Shown: one piece after another, positions 24,567 through 39,039 of the stretch
Layout: each line of letters begins with the position of its first letter
Position numbering within the stretch: the first letter of the stretch is position 1
NCBI GenBank assembly: GCA_964036665.1
Contig: OZ038526.1
Span: 15,190,001-15,254,000 of the forward strand
Length of the DNA: 64,000 nucleotides
Direction: 5' to 3'
Source of the DNA: Gordius sp. MW1
Lineage: Eukaryota > Nematomorpha > Gordioida > Gordea > Gordiidae
Notes under the pieces: generated by a model
The model's database searches: none
Seen by the model: the letters and a program-made list of their open reading frames with translations, nothing else
Told to the model about the DNA's origin: nothing
Program-made: the position numbers and the translations under genes

Positions 24567-27500
24567 CTATGTGAAAGAGCATGAAAAAATATATAAAAGT
24601 AAGCCAATTTGAGAATCCTATTATCCTCGATTGATTTCCGAAAAGAGGTTTTAAGCGGCGAGAACTATCATTTTGACAAAAGACAACGTTTTATTGTTGC
24701 GATTAGTTTGTTGTATCGCAACGTGAGTGCTTAATTTTTGAAAACTGATCTATGCGATCATGATTTTAAAGTAATAGTTTTTAGATTCTGATAAATTTTT
24801 ACTTGGGATCATAGAAACCACGTCTGAAAACGACAACTTTTATCGGATGAATACGGTTTTAAAGAAAAATATGTGAAAAATTTTGAGGTAAGATTTTTTA
24901 TTTTTTTTGATTCTATGTGAAAGAGCATGAAAAAATATATAAAAGTAAGCCAATTTGAGAATCCTATTATCCTGGATTGACTTCCGAAAATAGGTTTTAA
25001 GCTGCGAGAACTATCATTTTGACAAAAGACAACGTTTTATTGTTGCGATTAGTTTGTTGTATCGCAACGTGAGTGCTTAATTTTAGAAAACTGCTCTATG
25101 CGATCATGATTTCAAAGTAATAGTTTTTTAATTCTGATAAATTTTTACTTGGGATCATAGAAACCACGTCTGAAAACGACAACTTTCATCGGATGAATAC
25201 GGTTCAAAGAAAAATATGTGAAAAATTTTGAGGTAAAAACATTTATTTTTTTCGATTCTATGTGAAAGAGCATGAAAAAATATATAAAAGTAAGCCAATT
25301 TGAGAATCCTATTATCCTCGATTGACTTCCGAAAAGAGGTTTTAAGCTGCGAGAACTATCATTTTGACAAAAGACAACGTTTTATTGTTGCGATTAGTTT
25401 GTTGTATCGCAACGTGAGTGCTTAATTTTTGAAAACTGCTCTATGCGATCATGATTTCAAAGTAATATTTTTTAGATTCTGATAAATTTTTACTTGGGAT
25501 CATAGAAACCACGTCTGAAAACGACAACTTTCATCGGATGAATACGGTTCAAAGAAAAATATGTGAAATATTTTGAGGTAAAAATATTTATTTTTTTCGA
25601 TTCTCTGTGAAAGAGCATGAAATAATATATAAAAGTAAGCCAATTTGAGAATACTATTATTTTTCGATTGACTTCCGAAAAGAGGTTTTAAGCTGCGAGA
25701 ACTATCATTTTGACAAAAGACAACGTTTTATTGTTGCGATTAGTTTGTTGTATCGCAACGTAGTGCTTAATTTTTGAAAACTGCTCCGTGCGATCATGAT
25801 TTCAAAGTAATAGTTTTTAGATTCTGATAAATTTTTACTTGGGATCATAGAAACCACATCTGAAAACGACAACTTTCATCGGATGAAAACGGTTCAAAGA
25901 AAAATATGTGAAAAATTTTGAGGCAAAAATATTTATTTTTTTCGATTCTATGTGAAAGAGCATGAAAAAATATATAAAAGTAAGCCAATTTGAGAATCCT
26001 ATTATCCTCGATATATTTCCGAAAAGAGGTTTTAAGCGGCGAGAACTATCATTTTGACAAAAGACAACGTTTTATTGTTGCGATTAGTTTATTGTATCGC
26101 AACGTGAGTGCTTAATTTTTGAAAACTGCTCTATGCGATCATGATTTCAAAGTAATAGTTTTTAGATTCTGATAAATTTTTACTTGGGATCATAGAAACC
26201 ACGTCTGAAAACGACAACTTTCATCGGATGAATACGGTTCAAAGAAAAATATGTGAAATATTTTGAGGTAAAAATATTTATTTTTTTCGATTCTCTGTGA
26301 AAGAGCATGAAAAAATATATAAAAGTAAGCCAATTTGAGAATCCTATTATCCTCGATTGACTTCCGAAAAGAGGTTTTAAGCTGCGAGAACTATCATTTT
26401 GACAAAAGACAACGTTTTATTGTTGCGATTAGTTTGTTGTATCGCAACGTGAGTGCTTAATTTTTGAAAACTGCTCTATGCGATCATGATTTCAAAGTAA
26501 TATTTTTTAGATTCTGATAAATTTTTACTTGGGATCATAGAAACCACGTCTGAAAACGACAACTTTCATCGGATGAATACGGTTCAAAGAAAAATATGTG
26601 AAATATTTTGAGGTAAAAATATTTATTTTTTTCAATTCTCTGTGAAAGAGCATGAAAAAATATATAAAAGTAAGCCAATTTGAGAATCCTATTATCCTCG
26701 ATTGACTTCCGAAAAGAGGTTTTAAGCTGCGAGAACTATCATTTTGACAAAAGACAACGTTTTATTGTTGCGATTAGTTTGTTGTATCGCAACGTAGTGC
26801 TTAATTTTTGAAAACTGCTCTATGCGATCATGATTTCAAAGTAATAGTTTTTAGATTCTGATAAATTTTTACTTGGGATCATAGAAACCACGTCTCAAAA
26901 CGACAACTTTCATCGGATGAATACGGTTCAAAGAAAAATATGTGAAAAATTTTGAGGCAGAAATATTTATTTTTTTCGATTCTATGTGAAAGAGCATGAA
27001 AAAATATATAAAAGTAAGCCAATTTGAGAATCCTATTATCCTCGATTGACTTCCGAAAAGAGGTTTTAAGCTGCGAGAACTATCATTTTGACAAAAGACA
27101 ACGTTTTATTGTTGCGATTAGTTTGTTGTATCGCAACGTAGTGCTTAATTTTTGAAAACTGCTCTATGCGATCATGATTTCAAAGTAATAGTTTTTAGAT
27201 TCTGATAAATTTTTACTTGGGATCATAGAAACCACGTCTCAAAACGACAACTTTCATCGGATGAATACGGTTCAAAGAAAAATATGTGAAAAATTTTGAG
27301 GCAAAAATATTTATTTTTTTCGATTCTATGTGAAAGAGCATAAAAAAATATATAAAAGTAAGCCAATTTGAGAATCCTATTATCCTGGATTGACTTCCGA
27401 AAAGAGGTTTTAAGCTGCGAGAACTATCATTTTGACAAAAGACAACGTTTTATTGTTGCGATTAGTTTGTTGTATCGCAACGTGAGTGCTTAATTTTTGA

Positions 27501-28063
27501 AAACTGCTCTATGCGATCATGATTTCAAAGTAATATTTTTTAGATTCTGATAAATTTTTACTTGGGATCATAGAAACCACGTCTGAAAACGACAACTTTC
27601 ATCGGATGAATACGGTTCAAAGAAAAATATGTGTAAAATTTTGAGGTAAAAATATTTAATTTTTTCGATTCTATGTGAAAGAGCATGAAAAAATATATAA
27701 AAGTAAGCCAATTTGAGAATCCTATTATCCTCTCGTGACTTCCGAAAAGAGGTTTTAAGCTGCGAGAACTATCATTTTGATAAAAAGACAACGTTTTTTT
27801 GTTGCGATTAGTTTGTTGTATCGCAACGTGATTGCTTAATTTTTGAAAACTGCTCTATGCGATCATCATTTCAAAGTAATAGTTTTTAGATTCTGATAAA
27901 TTTTTACTTGGGATCATAGAAACCACGTCTGAAAACGACAACTTTCATATGAATACGGTTCAAAGAAAAATATGTGAAAAATTTTGAGGCAAAAATATTT
28001 ATTTTTTTCGATTCTATGTGAAAGAGCATGAAAAAATATATAAAAGTAAGCCAATTTGAGAAT
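24567..28063 (+). repeat. Block C segmental duplication, copy 2
   Basis: Partner of 16640-21170. It carries the same rare variants (GGTAAGATTTTTTA near 24888, ATACTATTATTTTTCG near 25652, CTGCTCCGTGCG near 25780) but one three-monomer unit instead of two. One difference seen is GAGGCAGAAATA (about 26955) against GAGGCAAAAATA (about 19027), so the copies have begun to diverge. Confidence 0.82.
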
Positions 28064-28379
28064 CCTATTATCCTCGATTGATTTCCGAAAAGAGGTTTTA
28101 AGCGGCGAGAACTATCATTTTGACAAAAGACAACGTTTTATTGTTGCGATTAGTTTGTTGTATCGCAACGTGAGTGCTTAATTTTTGAAAACTGCTCTAT
28201 GCGATCATGATTTCAAAGTAATAGTTTTTAGATTCTGATAAATTTTTACTTGGGATCATAGAAACCACGTCTCAAAACGACAACTTTCATCGGATGAATA
28301 CGGTTCAAAGAAAAATATGTGAAAAATTTTGAGGTAAAAATATTTATTTTTTTCGATTCTATGTGAAAGAGCATGAAAA

Positions 28380-30350
28380 AATATATAAAAGTAAGCCAAT
28401 TTGAGAATCCTATTATCCTCGATTGACTTCCGAAAAGAGGTTTTAAGCTGCGAGAACTATCATTTTGACAAAAGACAACGTTTTATTGTTGCGATTAGTT
28501 TGTTGTATCGCAACGTAGTGCTTAATTTTTGAAAACTGCTCTATGCGATCATGATTTCAAAGTAATAGTTTTTAGATTCTGATAAATTTTTACTTGGGAT
28601 CATAGAAACCACGTCTCAAAACGACAACTTTCATCGGATGAATACGGTTCAAAGAAAAATATGTGAAAAATTTTGAGGCAAAAATATTTATTTTTTTCGA
28701 TTCTATGTGAAAGAGCATAAAAAAATATATAAAAGTAAGCCAATTTGAGAATCCTATTATCCTGGATTGACTTCCGAAAAGAGGTTTTAAGCTGCGAGAA
28801 CTATCATTTTGACAAAAGACAACGTTTTATTGTTGCGATTAGTTTGTTGTATCGCAACGTGAGTGCTTAATTTTTGAAAACTGCTCTATGCGATCATGAT
28901 TTCAAAGTAATATTTTTTAGATTCTGATAAATTTTTACTTGGGATCATAGAAACCACGTCTGAAAACGACAACTTTCATCGGATGAATACGGTTCAAAGA
29001 AAAATATGTGTAAAATTTTGAGGTAAAAATATTTAATTTTTTCGATTCTATGTGAAAGAGCATGAAAAAATATATAAAAGTAAGCCAATTTGAGAATCCT
29101 ATTATCCTCTCGTGACTTCCGAAAAGAGGTTTTAAGCTGCGAGAACTATCATTTTGATAAAAAGACAACGTTTTTTTGTTGCGATTAGTTTGTTGTATCG
29201 CAACGTGATTGCTTAATTTTTGAAAACTGCTCTATGCGATCATCATTTCAAAGTAATAGTTTTTAGATTCTGATAAATTTTTACTTGGGATCATAGAAAC
29301 CACGTCTGAAAACGACAACTTTCATATGAATACGGTTCAAAGAAAAATATGTGAAAAATTTTGAGGCAAAAATATTTATTTTTTTCGATTCTATGTGAAA
29401 GAGCATGAAAAAATATATAAAAGTAAGCCAATTTGAGAATCCTATTATCCTCGATTGATTTCCGAAAAGAGGTTTTAAGCGGCGAGAACTATCATTTTGA
29501 CAAAAGACAACGTTTTATTGTTGCGATTAGTTTGTTGTATCGCAACGTGAGTGCTTAATTTTTGAAAACTGCTCTATGCGATCATGATTTCAAAGTAATA
29601 GTTTTTAGATTCTGATAAATTTTTACTTGGGATCATAGAAACCACGTCTCAAAACGACAACTTTCATCGGATGAATACGGTTCAAAGAAAAATATGTGAA
29701 AAATTTTGAGGCAAAAATATTTATTTTTTTCGATTCTATGTGAAAGAGCATGAAAAAATATATAAAAGTAAGCCAATTTGAGAATCCTATTATCCTGGAT
29801 TGACTTCCGAAAATAGGTTTTAAGCTGCGAGAACTATCATTTTGACAGAAGACAACGTTTTATTGTTGCGATTAGTTTGTTGTATCGCAACGTGAGTGCT
29901 TAATTTTTGAAAACTGCTCTATGCGATCATGATTTCAAAGTAATAGTTTTTAAATTCTGATAAATTTTTACTTGGGATCATAGAAACCACGTCTGAAAAC
30001 GACAACTTTCATCGGATGAATACGGTTCAAAGAAAAATATGTGAAAAATTTTGAGGTAAAAACATTTATTTTTTTCGATTCTATGTGAAAGAGCATGAAA
30101 AAATATATAAAAGTAAGCCAATTTGAGAATCCTATTATCCTCGATTGACTTCTGAAAAGAGGTTTTAAGCTGCGAGAACTATCATTTTGACAAAAGACAA
30201 CGTTTTATTGTTGCGATTAGTTTGTTGTATCGCAACGTGATTGCTTAATTTTTGAAAACTGCTCTATGCGATCATCATTTCAAAGTAATAGTTTTTAGAT
30301 TCTGATAAATTTTTACTTGGGATCATAGAAACCACGTCTGAAAACGACAA
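28380..30350 (+). repeat. Block C segment repeated at +6,549 bp, copy 2
   Basis: Partner of 21830-23800, with the GACAGAAGAC variant again (about 29845) and the same monomer order. Together with a further copy of the CTCGTGACTTCC monomer near 27735, the same variant cluster appears four times in block C (about 20840, 22561, 27733 and 29110). Confidence 0.78.
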
Positions 30351-32829
30351 CTTTCATATGAATATGGTTCAAAGAAAAATATGTGAAAAATTTTGAGGCA
30401 AAAATATTTATTTTTTTCGATTCTATGTGAAAGAGCAGGAAAAAATATATAAAAGTAAGCCAATTTGAGAATCCTATTATCCTCGATTGATTTCCGAAAA
30501 GAGGTTTTAAGCGGCGAGAACTATCATTTTGACAAAAGACAACGTTTTATTGTTGCGATTAGTTTGTTGTATCGCAACGTGAGTGCTTAATTTTTGAAAA
30601 CTGCTCTATGCGATCATGATTTCAAAGTAATAGTTTTTATATTCTGATAAATTTTTACTTGGGATCATAGAAACCACGTCTGAAAACGACAACTTTCATC
30701 GGATGAATACGGTTCAAAGAAAAATATGTGAAAAATTTTGAGGTAAAAACATTTATTTTTTTCGATTCTATGTGAAAGAGCATGAAAAAATATATAAAAG
30801 TAAGCCAATTTGAGAATCCTCATATCCTCGATTGATTTCCGAAAAGAGGTTTTAAGCGGCGAGAACTATCATTTTGACAAAAGACAACGTTTTATTGTTG
30901 CGATTAGTTTGTTGTATCGCAACGTGAGTGCTTAATTTTTGGAAACTGCTCTATGCGATCATGATTTCAAAGTAATAGTTTTTAGATTCTGATAAATTTT
31001 TACTTGGGATCATAGAAACCACGTCTGAAAACTACAACATTCATCGGATGAATACGGTTTTAAAGAAAAATATGTGAAAAATTTTGAGGTAAAAATATTT
31101 ATTTTTTTTGATTCTATGTGAAAGAGCATGAAAAAATATATAAAAGTAAGCCAATTTGAGAATCCTATTATCCTGGATTGACTTCCGAAAATAGGTTTTA
31201 AGCTGCGAGAACTATCATTTTGACAAAAGACAACGTTTTATTGTTGCGATTAGTTTGTTGTATCGCAACGTGAGTGCTTAATTTTTGAAAACTGCTCTAT
31301 GCGATCATGATTTCAAAGTAATAGTTTTTAAATTCTGATAAATTTTTACTTGGGATCATAGAAACCACGTCTGAAAACGACAACTTTCATCGGATGAATA
31401 CGGTTCAAAGAAAAATATGTGAAAAATTTTGAGGTAAAAACATTTTTTTTTTTTGATTCTATGTGAAAGAGCATGAAAAAATATATAAAAGTAAGCCAAT
31501 TTGAGAATCCTATTATCCTCGATTGACTTCCGAAAAGAGGTTTTAAGCTGCGAGAACTATCATTTTGACAAAAGACAACGTTTTATTGTTGCGATTAGTT
31601 TGTTGTATCGCAACGTGAGTGCTTAATTTTTGAAAACTGCTCTATGCGATCATGATTTCAAAGTAATATTTTTTAGATTCTGATATTGTACTTGGGATCA
31701 TAGAAACCACGTCTGAAAACGACAACTTTCATCGGATGAATACGGTTCAAAGAAAAATATGTGTAAAATTTTGAGGTAAAAATATTTAATTTTTTCGATT
31801 CTATGTGAAAGAGCATGAAAAAATATATAAAAGTAAGCCAATTTGAGAATCCTATTATCCTCGATTGACTTCCGAAAAGAGGTTTTAAGCTGCGAGAACT
31901 ATCATTTTGACAAAAGACAACGTTTTATTGTTGCGATTAGTTTGTTGTATCGCAACGTGATTGCTTAATTTTTGAAAACTGCTCTATGCGATCATCATTT
32001 CAAAGTAATAGTTTTTATATTCTGATATTTTACTTGGGATCATAGAAACCACGTCTGAAAACGACAACTTTCATCGGATGAATACGGTTCAAAGAAAAAT
32101 ATGTGTAAAATTTTGAGGTAAAAATATTTAATTTTTTCGATTCTATGTGAAAGAGCATGAAAAAATATATAAAAGTAAGCCAATTTGAGAATCCTATTAT
32201 CCTCGATTGACTTCCGAAAAGAGGTTTTAAGCTGCGAGAACTATCATTTTGACAAAAGACAACGTTTTATTGTTGCGATTAGTTTGTTGTATCGCAACGT
32301 GATTGCTTAATTTTTGAAAACTGCTCTATGCGATCATCATTTCAAAGTAATAGTTTTTAGATTCTGATAAATTTTTACTTGGGATCATAGAAACCACGTC
32401 TGAAAACGACAACTTTCATCGGATGAATACGGTTCAAACAAAAATATGTGAAAAATTTTGAGGTAAAATTTTTTATTTTTTTCGATTCTATGTGAAAGAG
32501 CATGAAAAAATATATAAAAGTAAGCCAATTTGAGAATCCTATTATCCTCGATTGACTTCCGAAAAGAGGTTTTAAGCTGCGAGAACTATCATTTTGACAA
32601 AAGACAACGTTTTATTGTTGCGATTAGTTTGTTGTATCGCAACGTGAGTGCTTAATTTTTGAAAACTGCTCTATGCGATCATGATTTCAAAGTAATATTT
32701 TTTAGATTCTGATATTTTACTTGGGATCATAGAAACCACGTCTGAAAACGACAACTTTCATCGGATGAATACGGTTCAAAGAAAAATATGTGTAAAATTT
32801 TGAGGTAAAAATATTTAATTTTTTCGATT

Positions 32830-35800
32830 CTATGTGAAAGAGCATGAAAAAATATATAAAAGTAAGCCAGTTTGAGAATCCTATTATCCTCGATTGACTT
32901 CCGAAAAGAGGTTTTAAGCTGCGAGAACTATCATTTTGACAAAAGACAACATTTTATTGTTGCGATTAGTTTGTTGTATCGCAACGTGATTGCTTAATTT
33001 TTGAAAACTGTTCTATGCGATCATGATTTCCAAGTAATATTTTTTAGATTCTGATAAATTTTTACTTGGGATCATAGAAACCACGTCTGAAAACGACAAC
33101 TTTCATCGGATGAATACGGTTCAAAGAAAAATATGTGTAAAATTTTGAGGTAAAAATATTTAATTTTTTCGATTCTATGTGAAAGAGCATGAAAAAATAT
33201 ATAAAAGTAAGCCAATTTGAGAATCCTATTATCCTCGATTGACCTCCGAAAAGAGGTTTTAAGCTGCGAGAACTATCATTTTGACAAAAGACAACGTTTT
33301 ATTGTTGCGATTAGTTTGTTGTATCGCAACGTGATTGCTTAATTTTTGAAAACTGCTCTATGCGATCATGATTTCAAAGTAATAGTTTTTAGATTCTGAT
33401 AAATTTTTACTTGGGATCATAGAAACCACGTCTGAATACGACAACTTTCATCGGATGAATACGGTTCAAAGAAAAATATGTGAAAAATTTTGAGGTAAAA
33501 ACATTTATTTTTTTCGATTCTATGTGAAAGAGCATGAAAAAATATATAAAAGTAAGCCAATTTAAGAATCCTATTATCCTCGATTGACTTCCGAAAAGAG
33601 GTTTTAAGCTGCGAGAACTATCATTTTGACAAAAGACAACGTTTTATTGTTGCGATTAGTTTGTTGTATCGCAACGTGAGTGCTTAATTTTTGAAAACTG
33701 CTCTATGCGATCATGATTTCAAAGTAATATTTTTTAGATTCTGATAAATTTTTACTTGGGATCATAGAAACCACGTCTGAAAACGACAACTTTCATCGGA
33801 TGAATACGGTTCAAAGAAAAGTATGTGTAAAATTTTGAGGTAAAAATATTTAATTTTTTCGATTCTATGTGAAAGAGCATGAAAAAATATATAAAAGTAA
33901 GCCAATTTGAGAATCCTATTATCCTCGATTGACTTCCGAAAAGAGGTTTTAAGCTGCGACAACTATCATTTTGACAAAAGACAACGTTTTATTGTTGCGA
34001 TTAGTTTGTTGTATCGCAACGTGATTGCTTAATTTTTGAAAACTGCTCTATGCGATCATGATTTCAAAGTAATAGTTTTTAGATTCTGATAAATTTTTAC
34101 TTGGGATCATAGAAACCACGTCTGAATACGACAACTTTCATCGGATGAATACGGTTCAAAGAAAAATATGTGAAAAATTTTGAGGTAAAAACATTTATTT
34201 TTTTTGATTCTATGTGAAAGAGCATGAAAAAATATATAAAAGTAAGCCAATTTGAGAATCCTATTATCCTGGATTGACTTCCGAAAATAGGTTTTAAGCT
34301 GCGAGAACTATCATTTTGACAAAAGACAACGTTTTATTGTTGCGATTAGTTTGTTGTATCGCAACGTGAGTGCTTAATTTTTGAAAACTGCTCTATGCGA
34401 TCATGATTTCAAAGTAATAGTTTTTAAATTCTGATAAATTTTTACTTGGGACCATAGAAACCACGTCTGAAAACGACAACTTTCATCGGATGAATACGGT
34501 TCAAAGAAAAATATGTGAAAAATTTTGAGGTAAAAACATTTATTTTTTTCGATTCTATGTGAAAGAGCATGAAAAAATATATAAAGGTAAGCCAATTTGA
34601 GAATCCTATTATCCTCGATTGACTTCCGAAAAGAGGTTTTAAGCTGCGAGAACTATCATTTTGACAAAAGACAACGTTTTATTGTTGCGATTAGTTTGTT
34701 GTATCGCAACGTGATTGCTTAATTTTTGAAAACTGCTCTATGCGATCATCATTTCAAAGTAATAGTTTTTAGATTCTAATTTATTTTTACTTGGGATCAT
34801 AGAAACCACGTCTGAAAACGACAACTTTCATCGGATGAATACGGTTCAAAGAAAAATATGTGAAAAATTTTGAGGTAAAAACATTTATTTTTTTCGATTC
34901 TATGTGAAAGAGCATGAAAAAATATATAAAAGTAAGCCAATTTGAGAATTCTATTATCCTCGATTGACTTCCGAAAAGAGGTTTTAAGCTGCGACAACTA
35001 TCATTTTGACAAAAGACAACGTTTTATTGTTGCGATTAGTTTGTTGTATCGCAACGTGAGTGCTTAATTTTTGAAAACTGCTCTATGCGATCATGATTTC
35101 AAAGTAAAATTTTTTAGATTCTGATAAATTTTTACTTGTGATCATAGAAACCACGTCTGAAAACGACAACTTTCATCGGATGAATACGGTTCAAAGAAAA
35201 ATATGTGTAAAATTTTGAGGTAAAAATATTTAATTTTTTCGATTCTATGTGAAAGAGCATGAAAAAATATATAAAAGTAAGCCAATTTGAGAATCCTATT
35301 ATCCTCAATTGACTTCCGAAAAGAGGTTTTAAGCTGCGAGAACTATCATTTTGACAAAAGACAACGTTTTATTGTTGCGATTAGTTTGTTGTATCGCAAC
35401 GTGATTGCTTAATTTTTGAAAACTGTTCTATGCGATCATGATTTCCAAGTAATATTTTTTAGATTCTGATAAATTTTTACTTGGGATCATAGAAACCACG
35501 TCTGAAAACGACAACTTTCATCGGATGAATACGGTTCAAAGAAAAATATGTGTAAAATTTTGAGGTAAAAATATTTAATTTTTTCGATTCTATGTGAAAG
35601 AGCATGAAAAAATATATAAAAGTAAGCCAATTTGAGAATCCTATTATCCTCGATTGACCTCCGAAAAGAGGTTTTAAGCTGCGAGAACTATCATTTTGAC
35701 AAAAGACAACGTTTTATTGTTGCGATTAGTTTGTTGTATCGCAACGTGATTGCTTAATTTTTGAAAACTGCTCTATGCGATCATGATTTCAAAGTAATAG

Positions 35801-35934
35801 TTTTTAGATTCTGATAAATTTTTACTTGGGATCATAGAAACCACGTCTGAATACGACAACTTTCATCGGATGAATACGGTTCAAAGAAAAATATGTGAAA
35901 AATTTTGAGGTAAAAACATTTATTTTTTTCGATT
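32830..35934 (+). repeat. Nine-monomer higher-order repeat, copy 1 (3,105 bp)
   Basis: Nine distinguishable monomers in order, named by variants: GCCAGTTTGAG with TTTCCAAG; GACCTCCG with GAATACGAC; TTTAAGAATCC; GCGACAAC with GAATACGAC; CCTGGATTG with AAAATAGG and GGGACCAT; AAAGGTAAGCC with CTAATTTATTT; GAATTCTATT with GCGACAAC and ACTTGTGATC; CCTCAATTGAC with TTTCCAAG; GACCTCCG with GAATACGAC. The series restarts at about 35935 (GCCAGTTTGAG at 32863 and 35968). 3,105 is exactly 9 x 345. Confidence 0.88.
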
Positions 35935-38900
35935 CTATGTGAAAGAGCATGAAAAAATATATAAAAGTAAGCCAGTTTGAGAATCCTATTATCCTCGATT
36001 GACTTCCGAAAAGAGGTTTTAAGCTGCGAGAACTATCATTTTGACAAAAGACAACATTTTATTGTTGCGATTAGTTTGTTGTATCGCAACGTGATTGCTT
36101 AATTTTTGAAAACTGTTCTATGCGATCATGATTTCCAAGTAATATTTTTTAGATTCTGATAAATTTTTACTTGGGATCATAGAAACCACGTCTGAAAACG
36201 ACAACTTTCATCGGATGAATACGGTTCAAAGAAAAATATGTGTAAAATTTTGAGGTAAAAATATTTAATTTTTTCGATTCTATGTGAAAGAGCATGAAAA
36301 AATATATAAAAGTAAGCCAATTTGAGAATCCTATTATCCTCGATTGACCTCCGAAAAGAGGTTTTAAGCTGCGAGAACTATCATTTTGACAAAAGACAAC
36401 GTTTTATTGTTGCGATTAGTTTGTTGTATCGCAACGTGATTGCTTAATTTTTGAAAACTGCTCTATGCGATCATGATTTCAAAGTAATAGTTTTTAGATT
36501 CTGATAAATTTTTACTTGGGATCATAGAAACCACGTCTGAATACGACAACTTTCATCGGATGAATACGGTTCAAAGAAAAATATGTGAAAAATTTTGAGG
36601 TAAAAACATTTATTTTTTTCGATTCTATGTGAAAGAGCATGAAAAAATATATAAAAGTAAGCCAATTTAAGAATCCTATTATCCTCGATTGACTTCCGAA
36701 AAGAGGTTTTAAGCTGCGAGAACTATCATTTTGACAAAAGACAACGTTTTATTGTTGCGATTAGTTTGTTGTATCGCAACGTGAGTGCTTAATTTTTGAA
36801 AACTGCTCTATGCGATCATGATTTCAAAGTAATATTTTTTAGATTCTGATAAATTTTTACTTGGGATCATAGAAACCACGTCTGAAAACGACAACTTTCA
36901 TCGGATGAATACGGTTCAAAGAAAAGTATGTGTAAAATTTTGAGGTAAAAATATTTAATTTTTTCGATTCTATGTGAAAGAGCATGAAAAAATATATAAA
37001 AGTAAGCCAATTTGAGAATCCTATTATCCTCGATTGACTTCCGAAAAGAGGTTTTAAGCTGCGACAACTATCATTTTGACAAAAGACAACGTTTTATTGT
37101 TGCGATTAGTTTGTTGTATCGCAACGTGATTGCTTAATTTTTGAAAACTGCTCTATGCGATCATGATTTCAAAGTAATAGTTTTTAGATTCTGATAAATT
37201 TTTACTTGGGATCATAGAAACCACGTCTGAATACGACAACTTTCATCGGATGAATACGGTTCAAAGAAAAATATGTGAAAAATTTTGAGGTAAAAACATT
37301 TATTTTTTTTGATTCTATGTGAAAGAGCATGAAAAAATATATAAAAGTAAGCCAATTTGAGAATCCTATTATCCTGGATTGACTTCCGAAAATAGGTTTT
37401 AAGCTGCGAGAACTATCATTTTGACAAAAGACAACGTTTTATTGTTGCGATTAGTTTGTTGTATCGCAACGTGAGTGCTTAATTTTTGAAAACTGCTCTA
37501 TGCGATCATGATTTCAAAGTAATAGTTTTTAAATTCTGATAAATTTTTACTTGGGACCATAGAAACCACGTCTGAAAACGACAACTTTCATCGGATGAAT
37601 ACGGTTCAAAGAAAAATATGTGAAAAATTTTGAGGTAAAAACATTTATTTTTTTCGATTCTATGTGAAAGAGCATGAAAAAATATATAAAGGTAAGCCAA
37701 TTTGAGAATCCTATTATCCTCGATTGACTTCCGAAAAGAGGTTTTAAGCTGCGAGAACTATCATTTTGACAAAAGACAACGTTTTATTGTTGCGATTAGT
37801 TTGTTGTATCGCAACGTGATTGCTTAATTTTTGAAAACTGCTCTATGCGATCATCATTTCAAAGTAATAGTTTTTAGATTCTAATTTATTTTTACTTGGG
37901 ATCATAGAAACCACGTCTGAAAACGACAACTTTCATCGGATGAATACGGTTCAAAGAAAAATATGTGAAAAATTTTGAGGTAAAAACATTTATTTTTTTC
38001 GATTCTATGTGAAAGAGCATGAAAAAATATATAAAAGTAAGCCAATTTGAGAATTCTATTATCCTCGATTGACTTCCGAAAAGAGGTTTTAAGCTGCGAC
38101 AACTATCATTTTGACAAAAGACAACGTTTTATTGTTGCGATTAGTTTGTTGTATCGCAACGTGAGTGCTTAATTTTTGAAAACTGCTCTATGCGATCATG
38201 ATTTCAAAGTAAAATTTTTTAGATTCTGATAAATTTTTACTTGTGATCATAGAAACCACGTCTGAAAACGACAACTTTCATCGGATGAATACGGTTCAAA
38301 GAAAAATATGTGTAAAATTTTGAGGTAAAAATATTTAATTTTTTCGATTCTATGTGAAAGAGCATGAAAAAATATATAAAAGTAAGCCAATTTGAGAATC
38401 CTATTATCCTCAATTGACTTCCGAAAAGAGGTTTTAAGCTGCGAGAACTATCATTTTGACAAAAGACAACGTTTTATTGTTGCGATTAGTTTGTTGTATC
38501 GCAACGTGATTGCTTAATTTTTGAAAACTGTTCTATGCGATCATGATTTCCAAGTAATATTTTTTAGATTCTGATAAATTTTTACTTGGGATCATAGAAA
38601 CCACGTCTGAAAACGACAACTTTCATCGGATGAATACGGTTCAAAGAAAAATATGTGTAAAATTTTGAGGTAAAAATATTTAATTTTTTCGATTCTATGT
38701 GAAAGAGCATGAAAAAATATATAAAAGTAAGCCAATTTGAGAATCCTATTATCCTCGATTGACCTCCGAAAAGAGGTTTTAAGCTGCGAGAACTATCATT
38801 TTGACAAAAGACAACGTTTTATTGTTGCGATTAGTTTGTTGTATCGCAACGTGATTGCTTAATTTTTGAAAACTGCTCTATGCGATCATGATTTCAAAGT

Positions 38901-39039
38901 AATAGTTTTTAGATTCTGATAAATTTTTACTTGGGATCATAGAAACCACGTCTGAATACGACAACTTTCATCGGATGAATACGGTTCAAAGAAAAATATG
39001 TGAAAAATTTTGAGGTAAAAACATTTATTTTTTTCGATT
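35935..39039 (+). repeat. Nine-monomer higher-order repeat, copy 2 (3,105 bp)
   Basis: Same nine monomers in the same order as 32830-35934 at a constant offset of 3,105 bp. I found no difference at the variants compared. Upstream of each start the monomers differ (TGTGTAAAATTTTG before copy 1, TGTGAAAAATTTTG before copy 2), which fixes the unit boundary to within some tens of bases. Confidence 0.88.

Larger units (their letters stand above)
16640..31690 (+). repeat. 345-bp satellite array, block C
   Basis: About 44 monomers with a distinct variant set: AAGCGGCGAG, GATTTCCGAAAAG, CCTGGATTGAC, TTGAGGCAAAAAT, GTCTCAAAACG, AACGTAGTGC, ATTCTCTGTG and a three-base deletion giving TTTCATATGAATACGG. 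These recur in the same order at several distances, so the block consists largely of segmental copies of itself, listed separately. No gene or unrelated insertion is visible. Confidence 0.95.
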
